DNA of 64,000 nt. Origin: Vampirovibrionales bacterium (GTDB lineage Bacteria > Cyanobacteriota > Vampirovibrionia > Vampirovibrionales > Vampirovibrionaceae). Location of the stretch: contig JAJCZA010000024.1 of assembly GCA_029262635.1 (NCBI GenBank), positions 62,001 through 126,000 of the forward strand, read 5' to 3'. Shown one piece after another: positions 18,992 through 27,739 of this stretch; position 1 is the stretch's first letter, and each line of letters begins with the position of its first letter. A model generated the notes under the pieces. That model had not been told where the DNA came from and ran no database searches. It saw only the letters and a list, made by a program, of their open reading frames with translations. Position numbers and translations under genes: made by a program.

Positions 18992-20275
18992 ATGGAGCAG
19001 GAAAAACACCCAAATCAAAGTTCAAATCCACTTTTTGACGCCAAAGTGCAGAATGAGCCAAGGTTAAGCGCAACCATCAAAGTTGTAGGTGTTGGCGGCG
19101 GCGGTGGAAACGGAATTAACCGTATGATAGCCAATGGACTGACGGGTGTTGAATTTTGGGCTATGAACACGGATGCTCAGGTGTTGGATATGTCGGCGAC
19201 TATGAATCGTCTCCAGATTGGACAAAAGATTACCCGAGGATTGGGTGCCGGTGGGAACCCTGCTATTGGTCAAAAAGCCGCTGAAGAAAGCCGGGATGAC
19301 ATCATGGCTTCTCTTGAAGGAGCGGACATGGTCTTTATCACCGCTGGAATGGGCGGTGGAACCGGTACGGGCGCAGCGGCTGTCGTGGCTGATATCGCCC
19401 GAGATTTAGGGGCTTTAACGGTTGGCATCGTCACCAAGCCTTTTATGTTTGAAGGCCGTCGCCGCCAACAACAAGCTTCTCAAGGTCTAGAAGCTATCTC
19501 TGAGAATGTGGACACCTTGATCGTGATTCCAAACGATAAGCTTTTGGACGTGGTTGAGCGTCGGACTTCTATGCAAGAGGCGTTTCGTATTGCGGATGAC
19601 GTATTGATGCGTGGGGTTCAGGGTATTTCCGATATTATAACGGTTCCTGGTTTGATTAATGTAGATTTTGCCGATGTAAAGGCCGTTATGTCTCAGGCTG
19701 GTTCTGCGATTATGGGTGTTGGAACTGGCTCTGGTGAGGGTCGTGCCATTGAAGCGGCCCGTATGGCTATTAATTCGCCTCTACTGGAAACGTCGATAGA
19801 AGGGGCCAACGGGGTCATCTTTAATGTGACCGGTGGGCCGGATATGACCCTGCATGAAGTAAACGAAGCGGCGGAAGTGGTTTACGAATGTGTGGATCCA
19901 GATGCTAATATTATTTTCGGCTCGGTCATTGACGAGCGGATTCAAGGTGAACTGCAAATTACCGTGATTGCGACCGGCTTTGATTTGAAAACACAAAACC
20001 TTCAACTGATGCGTTCGTCTCAAACAATTAGAACCCCATTTGAAGCGGGTGAAAATGCTGTTTCTCCTACGGTCCCCGCCCAACAAGCTCCTTCCTCTTA
20101 TCCGGGTTCAGCTTTGGGGTTAGGTGAGCGAACCGCACCATCGGCCTCTTTACCGCCAAAGCTGGAAGAGCCTCTGTTTAAGCGACCGGCGCCTCAGTCA
20201 ACTGCCTCATCATCCGTCTCGGATGTTGCGCGTCGATTGTTAGATCTACCGGATTTTCTAAAGCCCCGAAAATAA
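18992..20275 (+). CDS. ftsZ: Cell division GTPase FtsZ
   Basis: A 427-residue tubulin-fold GTPase. [14 protein letters not shown] and the tubulin signature GGGTGTGAA (about 121-129) bind GTP. NTDAQVL and the rest of the core are canonical. A variable linker (about 350-405) leads to a C-terminal peptide ([11 protein letters not shown]) like the FtsA/SepF-binding tail. It polymerises into the division ring. ATG 18992 is chosen because AAGGGG lies 10 bases upstream; a TTG at 18971 would add 7 residues. It is not in a dcw cluster: no ftsA or mur genes adjoin it. Confidence 0.97.
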   Translation: MEQEKHPNQSSNPLFDAKVQNEPRLSATIKVVGVGGGGGNGINRMIANGLTGVEFWAMNTDAQVLDMSATMNRLQIGQKITRGLGAGGNPAIGQKAAEESRDDIMASLEGADMVFITAGMGGGTGTGAAAVVADIARDLGALTVGIVTKPFMFEGRRRQQQASQGLEAISENVDTLIVIPNDKLLDVVERRTSMQEAFRIADDVLMRGVQGISDIITVPGLINVDFADVKAVMSQAGSAIMGVGTGSGEGRAIEAARMAINSPLLETSIEGANGVIFNVTGGPDMTLHEVNEAAEVVYECVDPDANIIFGSVIDERIQGELQITVIATGFDLKTQNLQLMRSSQTIRTPFEAGENAVSPTVPAQQAPSSYPGSALGLGERTAPSASLPPKLEEPLFKRPAPQSTASSSVSDVARRLLDLPDFLKPRK

Positions 20276-20394
20276 ACAGGTTCATACATTTCAGCCTGAC
20301 TGACTAAAATCGACAAATGGGCACAAAATAGTGTTTGTGTGTCTTTATGCAAACAGATAGGGCATAACATTAATTAAGGGTTGAATGAATATCG

Positions 20395-21222
20395 ATGAAA
20401 TCTCTCTTTCCTAAAGGGCAATGGGCAACGCAGCCGAAAAAATCCCGATATAAAGATAGGCTAGGCGAGGTTGTTACCGGTTTAACACCGCCGGGTTTAG
20501 GTGATTATCCCCACTACCCCTTGGTGTTAGCGCTTATCGATGATTTTATCCCTTCGGAAGTTGACCTCAATGAAGTTGGAGAAGGCTTTAATCATGGAAA
20601 AACATTGCAACAGCTGATTGAAACTGGTGGTGTGGACGCCGCTTTGCAGGGTCATTGTCAAGTTATCCCCTATAATATTAATTTGCCCGGCTTTAAGCGA
20701 ACCGCTCTCATTGCCCGAGCACTGAGCGATGTTTATTTTCAGATTGCTCAAGGGACTGTTATTGACGCGGTTGTGCTACCTCAGGAAGATTTTATACCCA
20801 GCCCGTATTCACGATCTGTTCAAACTCAAATCGAGTTACTTCAGTATGAGGGAACTCCGGTGGTTATAGCCTCCGGAAATGGTGGGCCTGACTCTTCGAA
20901 CGCTTTAATCATTCCAGAGTCCTTTAATATTACTGCCGTTGACGTCTCTGGCCAGGTGCTATCCACTACAACTCCCGGAAATTATGCCGCTGTTGCCGGT
21001 TCTTCCTCCTTTGCGTGTGCCAGTGTGGCCCCCCATGTAGCGCGATTAAAACGAGAGAATCGTTCCATTTCGGAGATTCACCGTCAACTCAGTCAGAAAG
21101 CTCAGCGATACAACGGTGCTGCTTTTCCCAACATGCTACCCTTTCCCGTGGTTTGGGAGGTGCTTATTCCGGTGACCGAACTACGCAATTCCAGATTGGA
21201 AAAAACGGTTGTTTCTCTATGA
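20395..21222 (+). CDS. Compact subtilisin-like (S8-fold) protein, cytoplasmic
   Basis: A 275-residue protein without signal peptide or propeptide. All S8 landmarks occur in order. D49/D50 lie in LALIDDF, H67 in FNHGKTLQQL, oxyanion N162 in VIASGNGGP, and S205 in SSSFACASVAPHV. The usual GTSxAxP Ser motif is altered: Pro becomes Ala209 and the following Gly becomes Pro213. It may be an intracellular protease or a degenerate S8 relative. It lies between ftsZ and mtnA on the same strand, 14 bases before mtnA. The substrate is unknown. Confidence 0.6.
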   Translation: MKSLFPKGQWATQPKKSRYKDRLGEVVTGLTPPGLGDYPHYPLVLALIDDFIPSEVDLNEVGEGFNHGKTLQQLIETGGVDAALQGHCQVIPYNINLPGFKRTALIARALSDVYFQIAQGTVIDAVVLPQEDFIPSPYSRSVQTQIELLQYEGTPVVIASGNGGPDSSNALIIPESFNITAVDVSGQVLSTTTPGNYAAVAGSSSFACASVAPHVARLKRENRSISEIHRQLSQKAQRYNGAAFPNMLPFPVVWEVLIPVTELRNSRLEKTVVSL

Positions 21223-21235
21223 ATGAATGGATTGA

Positions 21236-22351
21236 ATGATGTCTACAGTATCCCAACCATCTGAACAAGTCGAATTGAATTCTTTGGATTCTATGATCAA
21301 GCCCTTGACGTTAACGTCTCAGGGAGTTTCTCTCCTTGACCAGACAATGCTGCCCACTGAAGAACGCTATGTGACGATTACCACGCCCGAAGCCATGGCT
21401 CATGCTATCCAAACTATGATGGTTCGTGGCGCACCGGCGATTGGTATTGCTGGCGCTTACGGGTTAGTATTGTCAGCGCGTCAGTTTTTAGAAACGGGTG
21501 GAACCGAAGTTTCTCTTTTAGCTAATCAACTGAAAGCTCATAGTAACCTGCTGAATCAAACCCGGCCAACAGCGGTTAATCTCTCATGGGCAATTGGCGA
21601 GATGTTGGCAACGTTAGTCGCTATAATGGCAACGGATTCATCGATTACAAACTGTGTCGAACTTCTTACTCAAAAGGCGAACCAAATTCACCAAGAGGAT
21701 ATTCAGGCGTGTAAAACCATTGGTGGTTACGGCGCCAAGTTGGTTCCTAAGGGGGGTGTTATCTTAACCCATTGCAATGCGGGTGCACTGGCAACCGGTG
21801 GATACGGGACAGCTTTAGGGGTGGTTCGTTCCGCTTATGCTCGGGACAACACCGTACAGGTGTTTGCCGATGAAACTCGCCCTCGACTTCAAGGCGCACG
21901 GCTTACGACATGGGAACTGACTCAGGACCACATTCCGGTGACTCTTGTGACGGATGGTATGTCTGCAACGCTGATGAAGCGAGGGATGGTTGATTTTGTT
22001 GTGGTGGGTGCGGATCGCATTGCCGCCAATGGTGATACGGCTAATAAAATTGGAACATACACCTTGGCATTGGCCGCTAAAGCGCATCAAATCCCTTTTT
22101 ATGTAGCGGCACCCTTGTCCACGATTGATCGTTCGTTGGTTTCTGGTGATACGATTCCCATTGAAGAACGAAATACGGATGAAATCGCGATGATTAATGG
22201 AGAGAAAATTTCTGCTGAGGGGATTCAGTATTTTAATCCAGGATTCGACGTGACTCCGGCGGACTATATCACTGGGATTATCACGGAAAAAGGGATTGCC
22301 CGGCCCGGTTATGAGGGAAGCGTTATGGCGCTTTTTGAAAAGGCTCTTTAA
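21236..22351 (+). CDS. mtnA: S-methyl-5-thioribose-1-phosphate isomerase
   Basis: A 371-residue enzyme of the eIF2B-like fold. RGAPAIGIAGAYG binds substrate. The catalytic pair is visible as C180 in THCNAGALATGGYGT and D260 in VVGADRIAANGD, and ETRPRLQGARLT and IPIEERN complete the MtnA pattern. It isomerises methylthioribose-1-phosphate to methylthioribulose-1-phosphate in methionine salvage. No other salvage genes adjoin. The second codon is also ATG, so the start may be 21239. Its 3' end overlaps the convergent dehydrogenase by 4 bases. Confidence 0.95.
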   Translation: MMSTVSQPSEQVELNSLDSMIKPLTLTSQGVSLLDQTMLPTEERYVTITTPEAMAHAIQTMMVRGAPAIGIAGAYGLVLSARQFLETGGTEVSLLANQLKAHSNLLNQTRPTAVNLSWAIGEMLATLVAIMATDSSITNCVELLTQKANQIHQEDIQACKTIGGYGAKLVPKGGVILTHCNAGALATGGYGTALGVVRSAYARDNTVQVFADETRPRLQGARLTTWELTQDHIPVTLVTDGMSATLMKRGMVDFVVVGADRIAANGDTANKIGTYTLALAAKAHQIPFYVAAPLSTIDRSLVSGDTIPIEERNTDEIAMINGEKISAEGIQYFNPGFDVTPADYITGIITEKGIARPGYEGSVMALFEKAL

Positions 22352-23619
22352 AATACTCGGATTTTTGGTGTTCGCATGAGTTTTTTAATTTTGGTTTTGT
22401 TTAGGGCAAGCTCGGCCTTGACCATAGAATGGTTTACTAAAACGCCCAAATAGTCAGCTCCGGTAATAGTGTCATACAGCGATTGTCCCTGATATTCCTC
22501 AAGTAAGGGGTCGTAAGTTGTAACCGAATACCCTCGTTCTTTTAATAGCTCGACAATCCGCATGGCCGGGCTCTCACGGGTGTCCGCTACGTCAGGCTTG
22601 TAAGTAAGGCCGACTAGACAGATGTTTAAGTCTTCCTGTGATTTTCCAGTGCCTTCAATGGCTTTCAGATCGCTGACAATTTTCTGAACGCAATAGGCAG
22701 GCATCCGGTCGTTGACTTCTCGGCTGGTTCGGATGAGTTCGGTTTTCCACGGGGAAACTTCCACGAAGAACCAAGGATCAACCGCAATACAGTGTCCTCC
22801 AACCCCAATACCTGGTGTCAAAACATTAACCCGCGGGTGTTTGTTAATCAGCGGTGTGATTGCTTTGAAGTCCACGCCATGCTCATCGGCTAAAATGGAG
22901 AGCTCATTGGCTAGCGCAATATTAACGTCTCGATACGTGTTTTCCGTTAATTTGCAGAATTCAGCGCTAATATCATCAGTGATATAAATTTCACCTTCCA
23001 CCACCTGCTCAAACAGCGCTTTGGCACGACGGGACGCTTCGGGGGTGTTGCCGCCCAACACCCGATGGTTGTGTACTAACTCGTGGATGGTGTTGCCGGG
23101 TAAAATGCGTTCCGGGCAAAAGCACAGATGAATATCCGTTCCCACCTTCAGACCGGATTTTTCCAAAATGGGCTTGACCACGTTTCGGGTGGTCCCCGGA
23201 GGGACCGTGGATTCTAGAATCACCAAATTGCCGGGTTGAAGCACGGGAACGAGTGCTTCCGTCGCAGACTTGACGGCTCGAAGATCACAGCTTTTGGTTT
23301 CCGGGTGAACGGGTGTGGGTACTGTAATTAAAAAAACGTCGGCGGGTTTAGGGGCTTTGGACGTTTTGAAATCCCGATCCAGCGCATCTGTCCATTCGCT
23401 TAACTCCGAGTAAACCTCGGTAACCCGACGTTCCTCAATGAGCGATAGAACGGCTTTATCAATATCCACACCGCAAACGGAAAATCCTTTTCTAGCAAAC
23501 AGCATGGCCGTTGGCAAGCCCACGTAACCAAGCCCCATAACACAGATGTTTTTGTACCCTGCGCTATTTGAAGATGGAGTTGTGGTTTGTTTTGTTTGAG
23601 GATCCGGCGGTTGGGGCAT
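22348..23619 (-). CDS. wecC: Nucleotide-sugar dehydrogenase (UDP-ManNAc/UDP-GlcNAc 6-dehydrogenase type)
   Basis: A 423-residue NAD-dependent dehydrogenase. The Rossmann motif is GLGYVGLP (29-36). The catalytic Cys is C277 in GVGGHCIAVDPWFF, and this wording is typical of the WecC/WbpA branch that oxidises UDP-HexNAc to the uronic acid, rather than UDP-glucose dehydrogenase. The N-terminal 20 residues are a Pro/Thr/Gln-rich extension. With the WbpD-like acetyltransferase and DegT aminotransferase near 27740-31000 it could supply an amino-uronic acid for surface polysaccharide. WecC versus WbpA specificity cannot be decided here. Confidence 0.85.
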   Translation of the reverse strand: MPQPPDPQTKQTTTPSSNSAGYKNICVMGLGYVGLPTAMLFARKGFSVCGVDIDKAVLSLIEERRVTEVYSELSEWTDALDRDFKTSKAPKPADVFLITVPTPVHPETKSCDLRAVKSATEALVPVLQPGNLVILESTVPPGTTRNVVKPILEKSGLKVGTDIHLCFCPERILPGNTIHELVHNHRVLGGNTPEASRRAKALFEQVVEGEIYITDDISAEFCKLTENTYRDVNIALANELSILADEHGVDFKAITPLINKHPRVNVLTPGIGVGGHCIAVDPWFFVEVSPWKTELIRTSREVNDRMPAYCVQKIVSDLKAIEGTGKSQEDLNICLVGLTYKPDVADTRESPAMRIVELLKERGYSVTTYDPLLEEYQGQSLYDTITGADYLGVLVNHSMVKAELALNKTKIKKLMRTPKIRVF

Positions 23620-23821
23620 TAATAAAAAATCCTGAAAATTACGAAGTTGGGAAAGCGTATTGTGTGATTATACGATAAGCGCAAGGCGAAGCCGATTATT
23701 TATTAGATGAAGCCGATTATTTTTTATACTAAAATAAAAAACCGGACAAAACTTTTTTGTTACCGACTTTATTCAACTATAAATTATTGATTGCATGCTC
23801 TTCAGTCTAAGGAACTTAAAA

Positions 23822-24118
23822 ATGCCTTCTCTTTCAACCCATTTTCCACCTCAGTTTGGCGCAGTGCTTGTCTCTTCTAAAAATGCAAAATCCTTAAAAG
23901 AGCCGTCACACGCTGCGTATATCTATCAAGGTCTACTCCATGGACATGTGTATCAGTTTGGTTTTCCTCAGGAAGAGGATACTTTCATGCAACTTTTAAA
24001 TGAGAAGGAAGTTCCCTTTGAAATAATTTCGGATGAAAAATTGAAGCTTTGTGCCTCGACGCTATTTCTTCATAAAGCAAAACTGTTTTTTAAAGCGTTA
24101 GAAAACTTAAAGGATTGA
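23822..24118 (+). CDS. Small Phe-Gly protein with one FGAV unit
   Basis: A 98-residue protein from ATG 23822, which has AAGGAA seven bases upstream; the frame is open back to 23795. It starts MPSLSTHFPPQFGAVLV (F12-G13). One unit of about 65 residues runs from QFGAV through a hydrophobic strand and EEDTFMQLLNEKEVPF to IISDEKL. The same unit occurs twice in the next gene, 3 bases downstream, so the two form an operon of related proteins. No known family, Cys pair or membrane segment is seen. Confidence 0.6.
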   Translation: MPSLSTHFPPQFGAVLVSSKNAKSLKEPSHAAYIYQGLLHGHVYQFGFPQEEDTFMQLLNEKEVPFEIISDEKLKLCASTLFLHKAKLFFKALENLKD

Positions 24119-24121
24119 CCC

Positions 24122-24619
24122 ATGTATTCTCTCTCTCATCAACCCCACTTCGGCGCGGTGCATATCCCCAACTCACAAGCGATACTCGAACTCCCGGCGA
24201 CAGGAAGTGCCGTAGAGGCCGTTGTTTACAAAAGTTTTGATAAAGGTCGCCTCGTTTTGGGGATGTCGCGAAACGATGAGGATGCTTTTGTCAGAACTCT
24301 AAGGAGCAAAAGAATCCAGCATGAAAGAATTCCGGATTCCGAGTTGCAATTCCGTCCTGCCCGGACTTCAGTAGAAAAATTTAGAGCCCAAAAACAACCC
24401 CAATTTGGTGCGGTGTTTGTCGCTAACGACCAAATTAAAAAACTTGAATCGGCTCCTTTTAGTGGCGAGGTAGCAAATGCTAACCGGTTTGAGAATTTGT
24501 CCCCAGGGACGGTTTTCCAGTTTACCAACGGTGCTGAAGACCGCTTTACGCAGACATTAAAGTCTCAAGGCATTCAACACACCGTGATTGCCGATACAGA
24601 TTTAAAGCCCCGTTCTTAA
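24122..24619 (+). CDS. Phe-Gly protein with two FGAV units
   Basis: A 165-residue protein: MYSLSHQPHFGAVHI opens unit 1 (about 9-80), and KQPQFGAVFVANDQ opens unit 2 (about 96-165). Both units have the order FGAV, a variable stretch, a hydrophobic strand, DEDAFVRTL / AEDRFTQTL, (R/G)IQH and IPDSEL / IADTDL. It therefore arose by internal duplication of the domain in the preceding gene. Predicted soluble; no catalytic residues stand out. It ends just before a shared terminator with the convergent glycosyltransferase. Confidence 0.6.
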   Translation: MYSLSHQPHFGAVHIPNSQAILELPATGSAVEAVVYKSFDKGRLVLGMSRNDEDAFVRTLRSKRIQHERIPDSELQFRPARTSVEKFRAQKQPQFGAVFVANDQIKKLESAPFSGEVANANRFENLSPGTVFQFTNGAEDRFTQTLKSQGIQHTVIADTDLKPRS

Positions 24620-24624
24620 AATAA

Positions 24625-24646
24625 AGCCAGCCGTGCTGACTTGGCT
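24625..24646. terminator. Hairpin terminator between convergent genes
   Basis: AGCCA (24625-24629) pairs with TGGCT (24642-24646), with further inner pairing around the AGCAC apex. Read on the minus strand it is followed by TTTATTTT, so it should end the GT4 transcript; the base of the stem overlaps that gene's stop codon. Its apex plus tail resembles the dispersed hairpin repeat seen at 34746 and 41116. Confidence 0.6.
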
Positions 24647-25982
24647 AAATGCCGGCGGGGACACGGGATCGGAAAGCGGCGGCAATAAGATCCGCGTACA
24701 TGTCGATCAGTTGGGCGGATGTGTGTTTCCAGCAATATCGGGCGACAACGGCTTTTCGTCCTCTTCGACCCAGGGTTTTCCGTAACTCGGTGTTATCGTG
24801 AAGTTCCTGAATTCGATGGGCCAAAGCTTGGGCGTTTTCCGATTCAAAACAAAGTCCGCCGCCGCTGTCATCGATATAACGTTCCAACGGTACGCAGGAG
24901 CTGGCTAAAACAGGCTTGGAGAAGAGGTTATAAAGATACACTTTGTTAGGAAATGTGGCATTGGTGTGATCTGTGGCCACATGAGGGCAAAGACAAATGG
25001 AAGCGGCTTCGATATAGGAGACAAACTCGATTTCATCCAGCCAGCCGGTAAAGTCGACTTGATCCGCTAAATCGTATTTTTTAATTAGTGCTTCTAGCTT
25101 CTCTCGATAGGGTTCCCGGTAGCCACCAGCGGCGATGAATCTCAGGTTTGGGATTTTATCTTTTAGTAGGTGCATGGCTTCTAGTACCGTATGGATTCCC
25201 CGATGATCGCTGTTGATAAATCCCACATAGGTCAGCACAAAATCATCCCGATAGCGCTGAATGATCTTGGGGTTTACCTGAGCGGCCCGGAATTTGGCCA
25301 TATCAACCGTGTTAGGGATAACGGTTATTTTTTCGGGTCGGATACCCTTGTTTACTAACCGGGTTTTGGCCTCGTCAATAACAGTAATCACTCGTTCGGC
25401 TTCAAAGGTACAATATTTTTCGATTTCTTCCCATCGTTGCCGGGCTTTTTCGCCCCGTTCCGGGTCACTTTTGCCTTTGAGCATTTCCATCAACGCCGGA
25501 TAGTTTTCGTGTAAGTCAGCCACTACTGGTAGATCATACTTCTCGGCGACGGCCAGCCCAGTGCTTACTAGTCGTAAGTCGTGGATGTGTAAAATATCAA
25601 TGTCATAATGATAGACAAAACGCCGAATCAGGGTATGCCAGGAGGTGTCAATATTCCAGAGAAATCGGTTGAGATTCTTGATCCAGCCTCGATAGGGCCA
25701 GCGGGTTTTTACTTTGAATACCGGCATTAAAAACGTTACGGCATTGGGGTTAACTCGATGGATATGGATGCCTTTATACATTTCTTCGGCTTCTTCCGGA
25801 GCATCATCGTCTTGAGGTTTAAAGGCGCAAAGCAGGTGGATCTCGTAACCGGCTTTCACCAGAGCCGTAGCTTCTCGCTCTACTCGGGCATCGGGCGGAA
25901 AAGGCTGATCCAGCACCATGCCAATTCTAATTTTGCGTTCGGATAATTCCGATGGGGGTGTTTTTCTGTTTGAAGACGGCAT
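24645..25982 (-). CDS. Family 4 glycosyltransferase
   Basis: A 445-residue GT-B fold enzyme. The N-terminal domain has IRIGMVLDQPFPPDARVEREA then LVKAGYEIHLL, a common opening of GT4 enzymes, and DILHIHDLRL. The C-terminal donor-binding domain has LTYVGFINSDHRG and the late E region (SENAQALAHRI). It should add a sugar from a nucleotide donor at the membrane. The start at 25982 lies 56 bases inside the upstream GT4 gene, and the next Met would remove part of the first strand, so the overlap is probably real. Confidence 0.85.
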   Translation of the reverse strand: MPSSNRKTPPSELSERKIRIGMVLDQPFPPDARVEREATALVKAGYEIHLLCAFKPQDDDAPEEAEEMYKGIHIHRVNPNAVTFLMPVFKVKTRWPYRGWIKNLNRFLWNIDTSWHTLIRRFVYHYDIDILHIHDLRLVSTGLAVAEKYDLPVVADLHENYPALMEMLKGKSDPERGEKARQRWEEIEKYCTFEAERVITVIDEAKTRLVNKGIRPEKITVIPNTVDMAKFRAAQVNPKIIQRYRDDFVLTYVGFINSDHRGIHTVLEAMHLLKDKIPNLRFIAAGGYREPYREKLEALIKKYDLADQVDFTGWLDEIEFVSYIEAASICLCPHVATDHTNATFPNKVYLYNLFSKPVLASSCVPLERYIDDSGGGLCFESENAQALAHRIQELHDNTELRKTLGRRGRKAVVARYCWKHTSAQLIDMYADLIAAAFRSRVPAGI

Positions 25983-27165
25983 TATAACACTCTACTAACG
26001 ATTTCATCTGAGCTTCTATAGTAAATCGTTCTCGTACCACTCGTCCAGCTTTGTTACGAAGGTTTTTCCGCAAGGTCGGTTCATTCATGATTCGTTCCAG
26101 TGCGGCGGCTAAGGCAGTCGGGTTTTTCGGCGGATAGAGCAAACCGTTTTCCTCGTGGGCGATAATTTCGGGGACTCCCCCAGAGTTCGCCGCCACACAA
26201 GGGACATCCTGTAGCATCGCTTCAATTAACACCCGACCAAAGGGCTCGTTGAGTGACGGCAAAGCCAGCACACCCAGCGATTGGTAAACCGATTCCAGCG
26301 CTGTAACGTAGCCTAAAAAAATCACCTGCTTTTGTAAACCCAGCCGTTGGATCTGTTCTGTAATTAATACCTCAAAAGCACTATCCACAAAACGTCCGGC
26401 GACATATAATTCGATGTTCAGTCCTTGGTTTTTCAGTATTCCTAGTGCTTCGATTAAATCCTGAAAACGCTTTCCAGCAGATAACCGTCCCACATAGCCG
26501 ACAATAAAAGGGGATTTCGCTGGCTTCGGTTTGGTGTTGAGCTTGGTATCCGTATTAGAGGATTCAGCTAAGGATACGGCGTTATAAATCACCTGATACC
26601 GGGATGAATCGGTTTTTGTTCTGTCGTCAAACTGTTGAGAAACCGCTCTAGAATTACAGATCACCCGATCGGATAGGTGATGAATAAGCCATCGAGTCAG
26701 TTGCCGACCTAAAACCATGTTCAGCTTGGGGTTCTCTTCCATAAACAGTTCTCGAACGTGCCAGACGTGAGGGACTCCGGCGAGCCTTGCGGCCACAGCA
26801 CCTTCCAGGGAAACCATGGAATTGGTATGCACCAGCTCGATCTTGTGTTCCTGAATCTGGCGAGCCAACTTCAAGCTTCGGGGAAAAAGGCTGGCGCCTA
26901 GTCCGATAATATCTCCTAGCTTTTGGAAGAATCCTCGGGTATCGTGTTTAACCCATTGCAACCGTTGATGGGACAGCACGGTGACTTCTGGTATGTCTGT
27001 TAGCCGATCATTCAGGGGGCCTGAGCGGGCGATGGAAACAAAGGGTTGGACGCCATAAGCGAATGCTCGTTGAACAATAAGTGCCAGACTTTGCTGGGAA
27101 CCGTACAGATCCCCATCATGACAAATGTAAAGTACCCGACGATTTGCTGTGTTTTCCATGTTCAA
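25927..27165 (-). CDS. Family 4 glycosyltransferase
   Basis: A 412-residue GT-B fold enzyme. RVLYICHDGDLYGSQQSL opens the acceptor domain and VGYVGRLSAGKRFQDLIEAL the donor domain. EPFGRVLIEAMLQDVPCVAA then GGVPEII is the classic GT4 E-x7-E block. The start is TTG at 27165 or ATG at 27159. It is the first gene of a two-gene unit with the following GT4. A strong palindrome lies within 20 bases upstream of the start, so transcription may be controlled. Confidence 0.87.
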   Translation of the reverse strand: MNMENTANRRVLYICHDGDLYGSQQSLALIVQRAFAYGVQPFVSIARSGPLNDRLTDIPEVTVLSHQRLQWVKHDTRGFFQKLGDIIGLGASLFPRSLKLARQIQEHKIELVHTNSMVSLEGAVAARLAGVPHVWHVRELFMEENPKLNMVLGRQLTRWLIHHLSDRVICNSRAVSQQFDDRTKTDSSRYQVIYNAVSLAESSNTDTKLNTKPKPAKSPFIVGYVGRLSAGKRFQDLIEALGILKNQGLNIELYVAGRFVDSAFEVLITEQIQRLGLQKQVIFLGYVTALESVYQSLGVLALPSLNEPFGRVLIEAMLQDVPCVAANSGGVPEIIAHEENGLLYPPKNPTALAAALERIMNEPTLRKNLRNKAGRVVRERFTIEAQMKSLVECYNAVFKQKNTPIGIIRTQN

Positions 27166-27167
27166 AT

Positions 27168-27194
27168 GCTATCACTGATAGCGATATCACGCTA
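27168..27194. promoter_or_regulatory. Overlapping palindromes, tetO-like operator candidate
   Basis: GCTATC-ACT-GATAGC (27168-27182) is a perfect 6-3-6 inverted repeat. Its reverse complement contains CTATCAGTGATAG, the core of the classic TetR operator tetO2. A second inverted repeat, TAGCG-N6-CGCTA (27179-27194), overlaps it. They sit 3-29 bases before the start of the leftward GT4 gene, a position that would block transcription or translation. No TetR-family gene is in this window. Confidence 0.4.
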
Positions 27195-27289
27195 GAGATT
27201 CCCGAAGAAAACACCTCTTGCTACATGTGTCTAGATTGCGTTATGCTTTGGCTATCTTAATGGAAACACTCAAGTGAAAGGTTTGACTT

Positions 27290-27739
27290 ATGTAAACGAT
27301 ATCCCCCCGGTTTTTAGCTTACCCTCATCCTCAAACCCAAAATCCGGCTATCCAATTTGGTTCACCAGCGATTGGTCGTTCTGTCGATGAAGCGTTAACC
27401 CCCTTTAAAAATGAAATTCCCAAAACCTTAACAGTTGAGAATACCCGGCTTCGTTACAACAAGGGCAACTATCGAATATACACAATTGAAAACAGTCATT
27501 CTCAAAAACCGCCGGTTGAATTCAGAATGCAAAAAATTGGTGATCAATGGGCCAAAGCCCTTATCTCAGGTAACGGTTTTGTATTATCCACAAGCAATGG
27601 CGACGAAAACGGTGATACAAGCAGCGCTTATTTATTTTCCGCTGGTTCTACCCATGCCTTTGGAGGTGGCCCTGCTGCTAAAGCGGAAAGCGCCTATCTG
27701 AATGAAGTCAGCCGAGCTGTTTTAAGTCTCAATCTTTAA
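27290..27739 (+). pseudogene. Phe-Gly protein gene with a stop at codon 2
   Basis: AAAGG then ATG at 27290 is followed at once by TAA, yet the same frame then stays open for 147 codons. Those codons encode a typical Phe-Gly leader (AYPHPQTQNPAIQFG, F23-G24) and a soluble domain ending SRAVLSLNL. No ATG, GTG or TTG occurs in frame until codon 80 (27527, weak ribosome-binding site). A single C-to-T change (CAA to TAA) would explain it. Alternatives are initiation at ACG/ATA (codons 3-4), a start at 27527, or a sequencing error. It ends exactly where the convergent aminotransferase ends. Confidence 0.55.
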
